A stretch of DNA of 59,456 bases. It comes from Lentisphaeria bacterium (GTDB lineage: Bacteria > Verrucomicrobiota > Lentisphaeria > Victivallales > UBA1829). Numbering within the stretch: the first letter of the stretch is position 1; each line of letters opens with the position of its first letter. The stretch covers positions 1 through 59,456 of the forward strand of contig JAFTIQ010000027.1 of the NCBI GenBank assembly GCA_017456805.1. The letters run 5' to 3'. The notes beneath the pieces were generated by a model. That model saw only the letters and a list, made by a program, of their open reading frames with translations, did not search any database and was not told the origin of the DNA. Positions 17,109 through 25,966 of the stretch are shown piece after piece. Position numbers and translations under genes: made by a program.

Positions 17109-18440
17109 TTATATTCCATATAAGTACCGCTTCAACAGGAAGATACAGAAATATGGAAAAGTCGTGACAGTTTCTGTCTTTCCGATATTTGCATGCGCAA
17201 ATTTAATGCCATACTTAATTGCCGGATAATGTTCTGAATCAATTAATTTTCTCAAAGATCGAGAGACATTGTTGCCGGATTTGATTTCAATCGGCACCAG
17301 TTCATTTGCAGTTCGAACGAAGAAATCTTCTTCAAGAGAACCGTCTTCTCTCCGGTAATAATAAAGATTATATCCGGATTTGGAGAGTGCTTCTGCGGCA
17401 AAATTCTCATATAACGCCCCCTTATAAATCCCCAGATTTTTATTTTGTCTCAAATCGACGCCGGCTTCTTCATCCAGCATAGCGATCAACAGACCGGTGT
17501 CAGCAATATAGAGTTTATATTTGGATTCATCGTAATTTCCTTTGAGAGGCAGTTCCGGAAAGTTCAGACAATAACAAATAGAAACGACTCCTGCATCGAG
17601 CAACCATTCTACGCAGCCGAAATATTCCCGTGATCTTGCACCTTTTTCCACTTTTGAAAGTTGAAATTTTTTATTCTCTTTTGCCAACTGAGGCGCAATA
17701 TGATGAAACACAGCCTGAATCCGCATTTGATCCAGTCCCTCTGCATATTTTCGAATATCTTCCTGATAGTCAGTTAAAAGCTGATTCTGAAGTTTCAGTG
17801 TTCGTTCAAATGTTTTATTTTGAACGAAATCTCTGACAACGGCAGGCATACCGCCAACCAAAATATAGTCCAGAAACAAGGAAGAGAATTTTGTCATTTC
17901 TGCTGTGGAAAAAGGCTGTACATTTTTCATGTGAGAGAGCATGTCGTCTGCAATATCATCCGAATAACCAAGAGCCCACATGAATTCTTCAAAGTCAAAA
18001 GACCTCATCTCATAATCAGTCTTATATCCGACACTGTGAGAAGATACTTTTTTATAATGAATTCCTAATAAAGAACCGCTGCATATTACATCATACCGAC
18101 CATCCTGCCGGAAGAATTTCAATGCGGCTGCAACTTCAGGAAATGCCTGAATTTCATCAAAGAAGAGCAAGGTTTTTCCCGGAACAAAATGAAACTCAGG
18201 GTTTATACGGGATATCAGCTTTATAATGCTTTCCGGAGAGAGACCTTCTTCCAGAATCGTTTTGTATTGCGGTTCTTCTACAAAATTAATCTCGACCGAG
18301 TATGGATAAAATGATCTGCTGAAATGTCGGATTGCTTCTGTTTTTCCAACCTGGCGAGCTCCGCGAATAATCAGGGGAAGCCGATCACTGTCGCAATGCC
18401 AATTCTCTAAAAATAAATCGATTTTTCGTCTGTAATACAT
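17109..18440 (-). CDS. AAA ATPase with DUF4143 domain
   Basis: A 443-residue protein of the large DUF4143 ATPase family. The Walker A is RGARQVGKTEAIR (residues 26-38), the Walker B TLLFFDEIQAFPEV near 90, and sensor-1-like ICSGSLLG near 118. The C-terminal DUF4143 region has a PD-(D/E)XK-like block (YYRREDGSLEEDFFVR then PIEIKSG). Family function is unsettled; a DNA-related or toxin/defence role is often suspected. The gene is visibly more AT-rich than its neighbours and has a standalone promoter next to a repeat array, which suggests horizontal acquisition (inference). The ribosome-binding site is GGAGGCGGGG. Confidence 0.85.
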   Translation of the reverse strand: MYYRRKIDLFLENWHCDSDRLPLIIRGARQVGKTEAIRHFSRSFYPYSVEINFVEEPQYKTILEEGLSPESIIKLISRINPEFHFVPGKTLLFFDEIQAFPEVAAALKFFRQDGRYDVICSGSLLGIHYKKVSSHSVGYKTDYEMRSFDFEEFMWALGYSDDIADDMLSHMKNVQPFSTAEMTKFSSLFLDYILVGGMPAVVRDFVQNKTFERTLKLQNQLLTDYQEDIRKYAEGLDQMRIQAVFHHIAPQLAKENKKFQLSKVEKGARSREYFGCVEWLLDAGVVSICYCLNFPELPLKGNYDESKYKLYIADTGLLIAMLDEEAGVDLRQNKNLGIYKGALYENFAAEALSKSGYNLYYYRREDGSLEEDFFVRTANELVPIEIKSGNNVSRSLRKLIDSEHYPAIKYGIKFAHANIGKTETVTTFPYFCIFLLKRYLYGI

Positions 18441-18471
18441 TCCCCGCCTCCAATATCTTGTAATTTATTGA

Positions 18472-18500
18472 AATATAACACAATATAATGATTTTTTCAA
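18472..18500 (-). promoter_or_regulatory. Promoter of the AAA/DUF4143 gene
   Basis: On the minus strand TTGAAA (18495-18500) and TATATT (18472-18477) are exactly 17 bases apart, 31 bases before the start codon. The first repeat of the array begins 5 bases upstream of the -35. Confidence 0.65.
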
Positions 18501-18505
18501 ATGCA

Positions 18506-18624
18506 AATCACGGAATTCGGAGTTTTTTCTTGTCAAAAAATCACGGAATTCGGAGTTTTTTCTTGTCAAAAATCACGGAATTCGGAGTTTTTTCTTGTCG
18601 AAAATCACGGAATTCAGAGTTTTC
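18506..18624. repeat. Tandem repeat array, 3 full units plus 1 partial
   Basis: Units start at 18506 (33 bp), 18539 (32 bp), 18571 (32 bp) and 18603 (partial, 22 bp with one change, CAGAGT for CGGAGT). The shared core is AATCACGGAATTCGGAGTTT followed by TTTCTTGTC and A/G residues; each core holds the palindrome GAATTC. The period is close to three turns of B-DNA. The array lies between the dnaG 3' end (18652) and the AAA gene promoter, so protein binding with the sites on one face of the helix is plausible. Confidence 0.9.
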
Positions 18625-18651
18625 AGGGGGCAAAAATGCCTTGCGGGGGGA

Positions 18652-20619
18652 TTATTTCCGCAGAGCAGCCCGTTCACGGGTGAGATTTCCAAGCTCTTCC
18701 ATGAGCTTGAGCTTTTCCGGATCATCAGGCGCAAGACGGGCAAAACGTTCCATCATTTGTTCCATACGAATCGTTAAATGGAACTCTTTCAGAAGTTTTA
18801 CATCCTGATCCAGAACGCGTAATGCAATTTTCTTTTCCCGCGCCAATGCGCGCTTTTTCTCTTTTTCCGCCTCTTTGAGCTGTTCCGGAGTCAATTCTGT
18901 TTCCGGTGCAGCAGGGGTTTCCGGTTCTTCTTCCCCCATGAGGAGCATGGAAAGTTCCTGTGTGATCAATCCCTTTGGTTCCAGCTGTTCAATGATCCGT
19001 TGAGGTGCTTCGTTCCATTCTTCCAGCATTTTTGCCTGAATGATTTCGTTGATGGCAATAGAAAGGGGAGATTGATCCAGAAGTTCGGGGGGGATCTGCT
19101 CTACTGCGGCAGCTGCGGCATCTTCATATTTCAGAAGGACTTCCAGAACTTCCAGCAGGGCTTTTTTATAACGTTTTCCGGTTTGGGTTTCCGGTTTTTG
19201 AATTTCTTCGACAGGCAGATTCCGTTCTTCCCGTTCCTGTTCATAGCGGGCATAGCGTTCTTTGCGTTCTGCTTCTTTCCTGGCGGAACGGACCAATTCA
19301 GCATAGAGGCCATCTGCGCTCAGGTTCAGTTTTTCCGCCAGCCAGGAGGTATAGGCGGTTTTTGCGGCTTCGCTTTCGAGAAGTGCGATCAGCTGAAGCA
19401 TATCGGCAGCAATCTGCGCCTTTCCTGCGGGGGATTCCCCATATTTTGCGATGAATGTATTGACGGCGAAATCGAAGAAATCCACGGCCTGTTCCACGGC
19501 TTGAGCGATTGCCTCTCTGCCCTGCTGTTTCAGGAGTTCATCGGGGTCTTTCCCGCCGGGGAAGCGGATGACTTTCACATCGAATCCCAGGGGGAGCAGG
19601 ATTTCAGCATCTTTGAATACGGCTTTTGTTCCGGCGTTGTCAGAGTCAAGAGCGAGTTTGATTTTTCCTGTATAACGGCGGAGCATCCGTGCCTGTTCCG
19701 GGGTGAACGCGGTTCCTTCTGCGGCGACGGAGTTGGAAAATCCTGCGGCATGCATTGCGATGACATCCAACTGACCTTCGCAGAGGATGGCACAACCGAG
19801 TTTGTTATCGGACATTTCACTCCGTGCCAGATGCATTCCGTAAAGGATGCGTCCTTTTTTGAAGATAGGGGTTTCCGGAGTATTGACATATTTCATAGCC
19901 TTCGGATCTGATTCAATGGTTCTTGCGCTGAATCCGACGACCCGCCCCAGTTCATCCCAGATGGGGAACATGAGTCTGTTCCGGAACATATCATAGCGTT
20001 TGGAAGGATTATCCTCAAAGGTTTTAATGATTCCGCCTTCTGCCAGTTCTGCCTCGGTGAATCCGAGATTTTTCGCAAAGACCATTGCGGAATCCCAGGA
20101 GTCAAGGGACATGCCGAGAGAGAATTTCTGAATGGATTCCGGAGAGAGTTTTCTTGTTGCAAGATATTGCGCCACAGGAGATTCCGGATTATTTTTCAGA
20201 TTCATGACGTACCATTCCCGCAGTTTTTCATGAAGCAGGAACAGGCGATCTTTTTTTTCGCTGTAACTCTGATTCGCTACGCCGGGATATTGTCTTGCGC
20301 CCGGTCTCGGGCGGCGTTCTTCCTCTTCGGGAATATAGATATTATATTTCTGAGCGAGGAGGCGGATAGCGGTGGGGAAATCCACGTTTTCCCGTTCCAT
20401 CACGAACGTGATCGCATTGCCATGTTTTCCGCATCCGAAACAATGATAATACTGCCGGTCGGGGCGGACGGTGAAGGACGGGGTTTTTTCGGAATGGAAC
20501 GGACAACATGCCTTGAAGTCGCGCCCCTGTTTTTTCAGGGGGATATAAGATTGAATCAGGTCAACGATATCGACTCTTGCGCGGACTGAATCAATGACCT
20601 CTTCGGGGATCCCAGCCAT
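18652..20619 (-). CDS. dnaG: DNA primase
   Basis: Synthesises RNA primers at the replication fork. The 655-residue product has the CHC2 zinc finger (Cys39, His42, Cys60, Cys63), the RNA polymerase core with the Toprim motifs ILCEGQLDVIAMHAAG (near 275) and LALDSDNAGTKA (near 320), and a long charged C-terminal helicase-interaction region containing a Glu/Lys-rich coiled stretch (TPEQLKEAEKEKKRALAREK). It sits 18 bases after a TPR lipoprotein gene on the same strand. The usual companions rpsU and rpoD are not adjacent. Confidence 0.96.
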   Translation of the reverse strand: MAGIPEEVIDSVRARVDIVDLIQSYIPLKKQGRDFKACCPFHSEKTPSFTVRPDRQYYHCFGCGKHGNAITFVMERENVDFPTAIRLLAQKYNIYIPEEEERRPRPGARQYPGVANQSYSEKKDRLFLLHEKLREWYVMNLKNNPESPVAQYLATRKLSPESIQKFSLGMSLDSWDSAMVFAKNLGFTEAELAEGGIIKTFEDNPSKRYDMFRNRLMFPIWDELGRVVGFSARTIESDPKAMKYVNTPETPIFKKGRILYGMHLARSEMSDNKLGCAILCEGQLDVIAMHAAGFSNSVAAEGTAFTPEQARMLRRYTGKIKLALDSDNAGTKAVFKDAEILLPLGFDVKVIRFPGGKDPDELLKQQGREAIAQAVEQAVDFFDFAVNTFIAKYGESPAGKAQIAADMLQLIALLESEAAKTAYTSWLAEKLNLSADGLYAELVRSARKEAERKERYARYEQEREERNLPVEEIQKPETQTGKRYKKALLEVLEVLLKYEDAAAAAVEQIPPELLDQSPLSIAINEIIQAKMLEEWNEAPQRIIEQLEPKGLITQELSMLLMGEEEPETPAAPETELTPEQLKEAEKEKKRALAREKKIALRVLDQDVKLLKEFHLTIRMEQMMERFARLAPDDPEKLKLMEELGNLTRERAALRK

Positions 20620-20637
20620 GGTTTAACTCGCAAAATT

Positions 20638-21420
20638 TCAGATTGCCTTGATCCGTGCTTCCACGGCGGCACGTTCTCTGGCAAGAGAAGAATTTCCCTG
20701 TGTCATGCGGAGATATTCCTGATAATATCTTTTTGCGTATGCTTTATAGAGCTGAGCTTTAGATTTTACCATGGGATATTTATCGCAGAGAACTGCCATG
20801 TTCAGCACGATATCTGCATTGGGGTTTTTCTTCTGAAGGCTGTATGCCCAGCTGAAATAGGAGTAGCTTGCTTTCAGTTTGTTCTGTTCCAGCATGATTC
20901 TTCCGAGTTCGGACCAGACTTTCGGATTTTCCCGGTAGCTGCCGTGTTTTGCAAGAATGCTGTAATAACGCAGGGCATCCTGAGAGTTTTTCAATTTCAC
21001 AGAAACGTCGGCAAGAAGGATCACGGTATTCATATCATAGGGGCGCAGTTTCAATGCCGTTTTCAGGGGAGCGACACTGGAATCATATCTTCCGCGGTCG
21101 AAATACATTTTCCCGAGGGTATACTGCACAAAGAAATTTTCAGGTGCGATGGCGGAAGCTTTCTTTACTTCTTCCAATGCTTCGTTATAAAGTCCGTTGT
21201 TTTCATACGCCAAAGCGGTAAGGAGCAGAGCTTCTGCGCTGTTGGGCTGACAGACCAGTGCGCGTTTTCCGTAATCCAATGCTTCATCCCAGCGTCCGTT
21301 AACGGCACTTTTTTCTCCTTTTTTCATCATTTCAGCAAAATCATCGCTGTTCCCGCATCCGTTGAACAGGATGATGCAAAGCATTCCGACCAGGATCAAA
21401 CCATAGTGTTTCACAATCAT
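20638..21420 (-). CDS. TPR-repeat lipoprotein
   Basis: A roughly 260-residue lipoprotein with an N-terminal lipid signal (lipobox LFNGC) and at least four tetratricopeptide repeats: GRWDEALDYGKRALVCQPNS, GLYNEALEEVKKASAIAPEN, GRYDSSVAPLKTALKLRPYD and SQDALRYYSILAKHG. TPR lipoproteins scaffold envelope complexes; no specific partner is evident. GGAGGA abuts the ATG at 21420 with almost no spacing, whereas the in-frame GTG at 21414 is 7 bases from GGAGG, so the GTG may be the real start (258 residues). A TTG further upstream is unlikely. Probably co-transcribed with dnaG. Confidence 0.85.
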   Translation of the reverse strand: MIVKHYGLILVGMLCIILFNGCGNSDDFAEMMKKGEKSAVNGRWDEALDYGKRALVCQPNSAEALLLTALAYENNGLYNEALEEVKKASAIAPENFFVQYTLGKMYFDRGRYDSSVAPLKTALKLRPYDMNTVILLADVSVKLKNSQDALRYYSILAKHGSYRENPKVWSELGRIMLEQNKLKASYSYFSWAYSLQKKNPNADIVLNMAVLCDKYPMVKSKAQLYKAYAKRYYQEYLRMTQGNSSLARERAAVEARIKAI

Positions 21421-21513
21421 TCCTCCGGCAATTTTTCTGTAAATAAAGGTGGGCAAAGTTCCCGTTAATTCATCGTGTTCCGGGAAAATCCGACGTTGCC
21501 CGCAGATAAAGGT

Positions 21514-21541
21514 ATTATAATCTGAAAATTGATTTTTGCAA
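21514..21541 (-). promoter_or_regulatory. Promoter of the TPR lipoprotein-dnaG unit
   Basis: On the minus strand TTGCAA (21536-21541) and a consensus TATAAT (21514-21519) are 16 bases apart, about 95 bases before the lipoprotein start. The rest of the 21421-21651 interval holds two plain hairpins: CAGGGCATAA/TTATGCCCTG near 21597-21627, and an A/T-stemmed one near 21542-21576. Confidence 0.65.
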
Positions 21542-21651
21542 CCGGAAAAAGAAAGAAAAAATCGTTTTTTTTCCGGGACAGAAGCATACAGGGCATAATT
21601 CGTACATTTTTATGCCCTGCAGGATCTTCTGATCCGGAAAACGTCAGGGAT

Positions 21652-22077
21652 TTATTTCACCAGATCTTCCCTGTTTCTCTTGTAATGGGAACTGGAGGGG
21701 ATTTCCTCCTGGACCGCATTTTTGGTTTCTCTTGCTGCAGAATCGACCTGCTGTTCCGCTTTGCGGATCATGCGTTTTACTTTCCCCTTGTTCTGAGTGT
21801 AATAGTAATATCCGCCTGCAGCGAGAGCGGCAAGGATGATCAGGATCACAATGGTTCTTGTTCTGGATTTTCCATCGGCACGTTTTTTGCTTTCCACAAC
21901 ACTGTTGACCCGGTCAACGGAATTTGCCGCGTTGACGGCGCATTTATGGGAACAGTAGGCAGAGCCATTCATGTTGACGATGCATTTTTCACAAATGGGT
22001 TTTCCGCAGGTTGCACACCGGATGACCGCCGGGGTATCGGGATGATTGAGACAGACACTTTGAGAAATATCAGCCAT
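21652..22077 (-). CDS. B-box zinc-finger membrane protein
   Basis: A 141-residue protein. Residues 9-46 are a B-box-type zinc-binding module (Cys9, His12, Cys21, Cys24, Cys29, Cys32, Cys42, Cys46). One transmembrane helix follows (about 75-92), then a basic, helix-forming tail (KVKRMIRKAEQQVDSAARET). Such N-terminal B-box modules occur on many uncharacterised bacterial membrane proteins; zinc binding is expected, the partner is unknown. It appears to be a single-gene unit. Confidence 0.72.
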   Translation of the reverse strand: MADISQSVCLNHPDTPAVIRCATCGKPICEKCIVNMNGSAYCSHKCAVNAANSVDRVNSVVESKKRADGKSRTRTIVILIILAALAAGGYYYYTQNKGKVKRMIRKAEQQVDSAARETKNAVQEEIPSSSHYKRNREDLVK

Positions 22078-22268
22078 AAGAGACTCCTTCCGTTGACGTT
22101 GTTAAAAGCGGGACGAAAAGGTTTTTGGAGCAGATTTTCTGCTCATCTGAAGTTACCATAGCATCATATTTTCAATTTACAAGAGCGTTTTTTTCAAAAA
22201 ATTCTGAAAATTTTTCCGGCATGGTGCGACGGCGGCAGGGAAAGTTGGGCGAAAAATCTGAATGACGT

Positions 22269-22296
22269 TTGTTTTTTCCGAAAAGAGGCGTATATT
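22269..22296 (+). promoter_or_regulatory. Candidate rnpB promoter
   Basis: TTGTTT at 22269-22274 and TATATT at 22291-22296 (16-base spacer) place the start near 22304, where the RNase P RNA P1 stem begins. Confidence 0.5.
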
Positions 22297-22303
22297 ATAA
22301 GCC

Positions 22304-22645
22304 GGAGATGGGGCGGCGGTCGCTTTGCTATGCAAAGAGGAAAGTCCGGACCCCACAGAGCAGGGACTCCTCCGGTAACAGGAGGATGCCGCGGACAATA
22401 TGCCGCGGAAAGGAAAGCGCAACAGAAAGCAAACCGCCTGATTCGTCAGGTAAGGGTGAAACGGCGGGGTAAGAGCCCGCATCCGGGAGGAGTAATCCTT
22501 CCGGAAAGGCAAGCCCGTCCCGGAGCAAGGCCAAATAGGGAATGAGCTGTTGCTCGCAGCGTTTGAATTCCGGGTTCTGGCCGCACAGACAGATGATCGC
22601 CGCTTCCTTCGGGAAGTTACAGAATCCGGCTTATGCCCCATCTCC
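22304..22645 (+). ncRNA. rnpB: RNase P RNA
   Basis: The catalytic RNA that trims 5' leaders from tRNA precursors. The conserved 5' core GAGGAAAGTCCGGAC is at about 22339, ACAGAAA near 22423, GGTAAGGGTGAAACGGCGG near 22449, and AGACAGATGATCGCC plus ACAGAATCCGGCTTAT at the 3' end. The terminal P1 stem is exact: GGAGATGGGGC at 22304 pairs with GCCCCATCTCC ending at 22645. The long variable domain suggests the ancestral A type. A methyltransferase gene begins 30 bases downstream. Confidence 0.96.
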
Positions 22646-22674
22646 GCTATTCTTCAGAACAAAGAGGATCCTTT

Positions 22675-23652
22675 ATGCCGGAACAGAAAAAGAAAGCTCC
22701 AAGAAACAGAACCCTCCGTTTGACGGAGAAGGAATTCGCTCAGTTCGAAAAAAAATTATTCGTTCCTGAAAAAAAACTTTCCCTCCGGAAAATTACCAAT
22801 AAAATCATTTGTGCCGATTTTTTGCAGGTCATCGATTTCCTGCCCGATGGATTCGTGGATCTGCTCATCCTGGATCCGCCTTACAACCTTGATAAAAATT
22901 TCAACGGAACAAAGTTCGCCAGCATGAAAAACGCGGAGTATGAAGCGTATCTGGATTCCTGGTTCCCAAAACTTCTCCGGCTGCTCAAACCGGAGGCTTC
23001 CGTTTATCTTTGCGGGGATTGGAAATGTTCCGCCGCTGAATTTTCGGTCATGGAAAAATATCTCCATGTCCGGAACCGGATCACATGGCAGCGGGAAAAA
23101 GGCCGCGGCGCCGCAGCCAACTGGAAAAACAGCTGCGAGGATATCTGGTTCGGAACTGTCAGCGAAAACTATTATTTCGATGTGGACGCCGTGAAGATGA
23201 AACGGAAAGTCATTGCTCCCTATAAAAAAGACGGACAACCAAAGGACTGGGAGGAATCCGAGGGCGGAAAATACCGTTTGACCTGCCCCTCAAACTTCTG
23301 GGATGATATCTCTGTCCCCTATTGGTCCATGCCGGAAAATACGGATCATCCCACGCAGAAACCTGAAAAGCTTCTGGCAAAACTGATCCTGGCAAGCACT
23401 CCGCCGGGGGCAATGGTCTTCGACCCCTTCTGCGGAAGCGGAACCACTGCCGTGACCGCTAAAAAACTGGGCAGAAACTATTGCGGGATCGAATGGAACA
23501 AAGAGTATTGCTGCTGGACTCTTGCCCGCTTGAAAAAAGCAGAAACCGATCCTTCCATCCAAGGGTATACCGACGGTGTATTCTGGGAACGGAATACCCT
23601 TGCAGAACAGAACAACAAAAAAAGAAAACGCGCTGTCCCTGTCAAAGATTGA
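22675..23652 (+). CDS. DNA methyltransferase, beta-type order, orphan
   Basis: A 325-residue S-adenosylmethionine-dependent DNA methyltransferase. Catalytic motif IV DPPYNLDKNF is at residues 67-76 and the SAM-binding motif FDPFCGSGTT at 249-258, the motif order of beta-class enzymes; DPPY points to N6-adenine, though N4-cytosine is not excluded. HPTQKPEKL before motif I is typical. An upstream ATG at 22633 lies inside the 3' end of rnpB, so the ATG at 22675, after AGAGGA, is preferred. No restriction endonuclease or specificity subunit is adjacent, so it is probably an orphan (regulatory or anti-restriction) methylase. The N-terminus is Lys/Arg-rich. Confidence 0.88.
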   Translation: MPEQKKKAPRNRTLRLTEKEFAQFEKKLFVPEKKLSLRKITNKIICADFLQVIDFLPDGFVDLLILDPPYNLDKNFNGTKFASMKNAEYEAYLDSWFPKLLRLLKPEASVYLCGDWKCSAAEFSVMEKYLHVRNRITWQREKGRGAAANWKNSCEDIWFGTVSENYYFDVDAVKMKRKVIAPYKKDGQPKDWEESEGGKYRLTCPSNFWDDISVPYWSMPENTDHPTQKPEKLLAKLILASTPPGAMVFDPFCGSGTTAVTAKKLGRNYCGIEWNKEYCCWTLARLKKAETDPSIQGYTDGVFWERNTLAEQNNKKRKRAVPVKD

Positions 23653-23679
23653 TTTGAAATCAGGGAAACAGAATGTTCT

Positions 23680-25965
23680 TTACGGCGTTGTTTTTTCCGG
23701 CAGAGCCGGACGGTAATTTCTCAGGAACAGTTCCCGATGCCGTTTCCGGAGCTGCTCCGAACCGGGATCTGCGGCAAGACCTTCCAGAATCACTTTTTCT
23801 GCGCCGGAAAGATCATCTTCCAGAATCAGATCTCCGGCTTTTCTGACACATTCCCGGGCAAAGGTGCGGTCGGATTCCTTCACATACTTGAACACGGTAT
23901 ACTTCATGGCGGTGAAGCGGTATTTCCGGGGCGGCGGGATCTGAATGAAATTCTGCATGGAATCCGGAAGACGGTTCATGATATTGACAGGGGAATCTGC
24001 TTTCAATTCGGCGGCATTGGCGATGTAGCGGGAGGAGTAAGGATGCATCGGCCCGGCAAGCCCTTTGTCGAATATCACATAATCCGCCTGATAACGGTCA
24101 CAGTACCGTTCCAGATCGGCAATTGTTCCGTGATACATGATGTTCAGATATTCTTCCACCGGACGGCGGATGGGTTCCATGCCGAACTGCGGCTGCATGA
24201 CCAGATTTGCGCCGGTATATGCCATCAGAACCGGAGATAAGGTGAAGCTGGCAACAACGGTTTCCCCTTTCATCGCCTCTCCGTCACGGAACCAGCGGAT
24301 CAGATGAACCGTTTGCGGAAGATAGGAATCAACAGTCTGATAGGCTCTGACACGGGCGGAGGTTGTGATCACAAATTCAAAGAGAAGCAGAAAACAGAAG
24401 ACCAGTGTCAGGAAAATCTTTGTTTTCTTTTTTGCTTTTCCCAATCCGTGGAACCATTCCTGATAAAGCATGGGGAGCGATATGGAAAGAAAAATAATCA
24501 GGAATTCATGGTACCGCACGATCAGTGCAAACCCGCCGATAAAACCGATCGTGTAAAGATATGGCAGGAGATTTCTCGGCTTATCCCGGAGAATCGCTCT
24601 CCTGACAGGCGTGATCAATCCGCCCAGAAGAAGCAAAAAACAGAACCAGCCAAGAGTCAGCGGATAATAGTTCCAGAGATTCCGGACGGAGATCAAGCCC
24701 TGATGCATCCGCAGTTCCGGCATGGAACCAAGAGAGGGAAAATACCCGGAGGCAATATCCCAGGTGCAGGAGTGCATGGAAGGGGTCCACATGATCCGGG
24801 CATCGTAATCCATGACCGAAGGATCCAGCGGCTTTTCATTCAGAAACTTGAATTTCGCATGCATTACACTGGAGAAATGACTGTAATTTGCACGGTATTC
24901 CGCATTGTCAATCACCCCGTGGTAGAATCCGAGAAGCACAACCGTTGCCCCCGCGATCACACAGAGACGTTTCCAGAATTTCATGGATGGAACATACATC
25001 ACAAGGAACAGCAGCGGCAGCAGAACACAAACCAGCTTCGACATGATCAGACCGTATGTCACATTGAATGGAACAAGCAAAGCATTCAGAAGAATTGCCG
25101 AGGCAATGGCGATCCAGACCGATTTCCGCGCACCCGTGAACCGTCCGCCGGAGAGATATCTCAGCAGCTCATACGCAATCCAGATCCCGAACATCATCTG
25201 GCAGAGATCCCACGCAGCAAAGGCAACCCCCGTCACAAAAAACAGCAGCAGAAGCCGGAATCTGCCCGGACGAAGATAGAGCGATTGTGCCAGAATCATG
25301 GCAAACATGATCAGCGGAATACAAAAGTCTCCCCGGACGATATCCTGTCCGGTTGCCCGGGCGACAGCCGCGGCGGATACCGCGTGAAGCAATCCTCCCA
25401 GCACTGCCAGTTTCGGCGGCACACGGAGCACCACCAGCCAGAGAAATACCAATCCGGACAGCAGCGAAGTCCAGAGCCGGATATTGACAGATACAAACCA
25501 TGCAAAGTCCGGATTATCCTGCAGTTCCAATGCGGAACCGGAAGCCTCCGGCGGGGAACGGAACAGGCACAGAAAGCGGTAGCCCCAGCCAAGAACCCAT
25601 TCCAGAGTCATATTCATCTGCGCGTAAGGCGGAACCTCAGGGAGATACGCAAGCCGTTCATCCCGTTGAGGAACTCCTTTTCCGGAAGCCACATCGGAAG
25701 CATAGGCAAACATCATGGCACTTTCCACGGTGAACGGCACAAAATTCGGGCGGGGTTCCGGGAACATATCTCCCCAGCTGGGCGAGGCAGGACGGTTCTT
25801 GTAAAAGTTTCCGTACCAGAGCGGTTCTGCATCTCCGACGGCGATTGCCAGAGTGGCAGCTTCCCGGTTATAGGTGCAAGTCCTGATGAAAAATGAGATC
25901 AGAACGCATGTCAGGAACAGAAGGATCACCTGGATCCGGTATTTCCATTTTTTTTCAGGCAGCAT
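23680..25965 (-). CDS. Polytopic GT-C-like membrane protein, STT3-like
   Basis: A 761-residue protein with about 11-13 predicted membrane helices and a large C-terminal soluble part. After the first helix comes a long extracytoplasmic loop with acidic positions (GDAEPLW), and further on ATGQDIVRGDFCIPL, resembling the D-containing loops of oligosaccharyltransferase (STT3/PglB) and other GT-C enzymes. No clear WWDYG-type motif was found, so it may be a different lipid-linked-sugar transferase. The C-terminal end has a short TPR-like helical segment. It is last in the AI-2E/pepF/rpoN run, one base after rpoN. Confidence 0.62.
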   Translation of the reverse strand: MLPEKKWKYRIQVILLFLTCVLISFFIRTCTYNREAATLAIAVGDAEPLWYGNFYKNRPASPSWGDMFPEPRPNFVPFTVESAMMFAYASDVASGKGVPQRDERLAYLPEVPPYAQMNMTLEWVLGWGYRFLCLFRSPPEASGSALELQDNPDFAWFVSVNIRLWTSLLSGLVFLWLVVLRVPPKLAVLGGLLHAVSAAAVARATGQDIVRGDFCIPLIMFAMILAQSLYLRPGRFRLLLLFFVTGVAFAAWDLCQMMFGIWIAYELLRYLSGGRFTGARKSVWIAIASAILLNALLVPFNVTYGLIMSKLVCVLLPLLFLVMYVPSMKFWKRLCVIAGATVVLLGFYHGVIDNAEYRANYSHFSSVMHAKFKFLNEKPLDPSVMDYDARIMWTPSMHSCTWDIASGYFPSLGSMPELRMHQGLISVRNLWNYYPLTLGWFCFLLLLGGLITPVRRAILRDKPRNLLPYLYTIGFIGGFALIVRYHEFLIIFLSISLPMLYQEWFHGLGKAKKKTKIFLTLVFCFLLLFEFVITTSARVRAYQTVDSYLPQTVHLIRWFRDGEAMKGETVVASFTLSPVLMAYTGANLVMQPQFGMEPIRRPVEEYLNIMYHGTIADLERYCDRYQADYVIFDKGLAGPMHPYSSRYIANAAELKADSPVNIMNRLPDSMQNFIQIPPPRKYRFTAMKYTVFKYVKESDRTFARECVRKAGDLILEDDLSGAEKVILEGLAADPGSEQLRKRHRELFLRNYRPALPEKTTP

Positions 25966-25966
25966 A

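Noticed and set aside
18506..18624. Tandem repeats considered as a CRISPR array
   Set aside because: The units are directly abutting with no unique spacers, there are only three full copies, and no cas genes are present.
18488..18808. Open frames across the repeats giving ITEFGVFSCQ-type repeated peptides
   Set aside because: The peptides are by-products of translating the DNA repeat in several frames; the frames run into the antisense of dnaG and lack ribosome-binding sites.
20638..21456. TTG start at 21456 for the TPR lipoprotein
   Set aside because: It would place 12 polar residues before the lipid signal and has no ribosome-binding site; the ATG/GTG pair at 21420/21414 is adjacent to GGAGGA.
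22633..22674. Upstream ATG as the start of the DNA methyltransferase
   Set aside because: It lies inside the 3' strand of the RNase P P1 stem and lacks a ribosome-binding site; the ATG at 22675 has AGAGGA in front.
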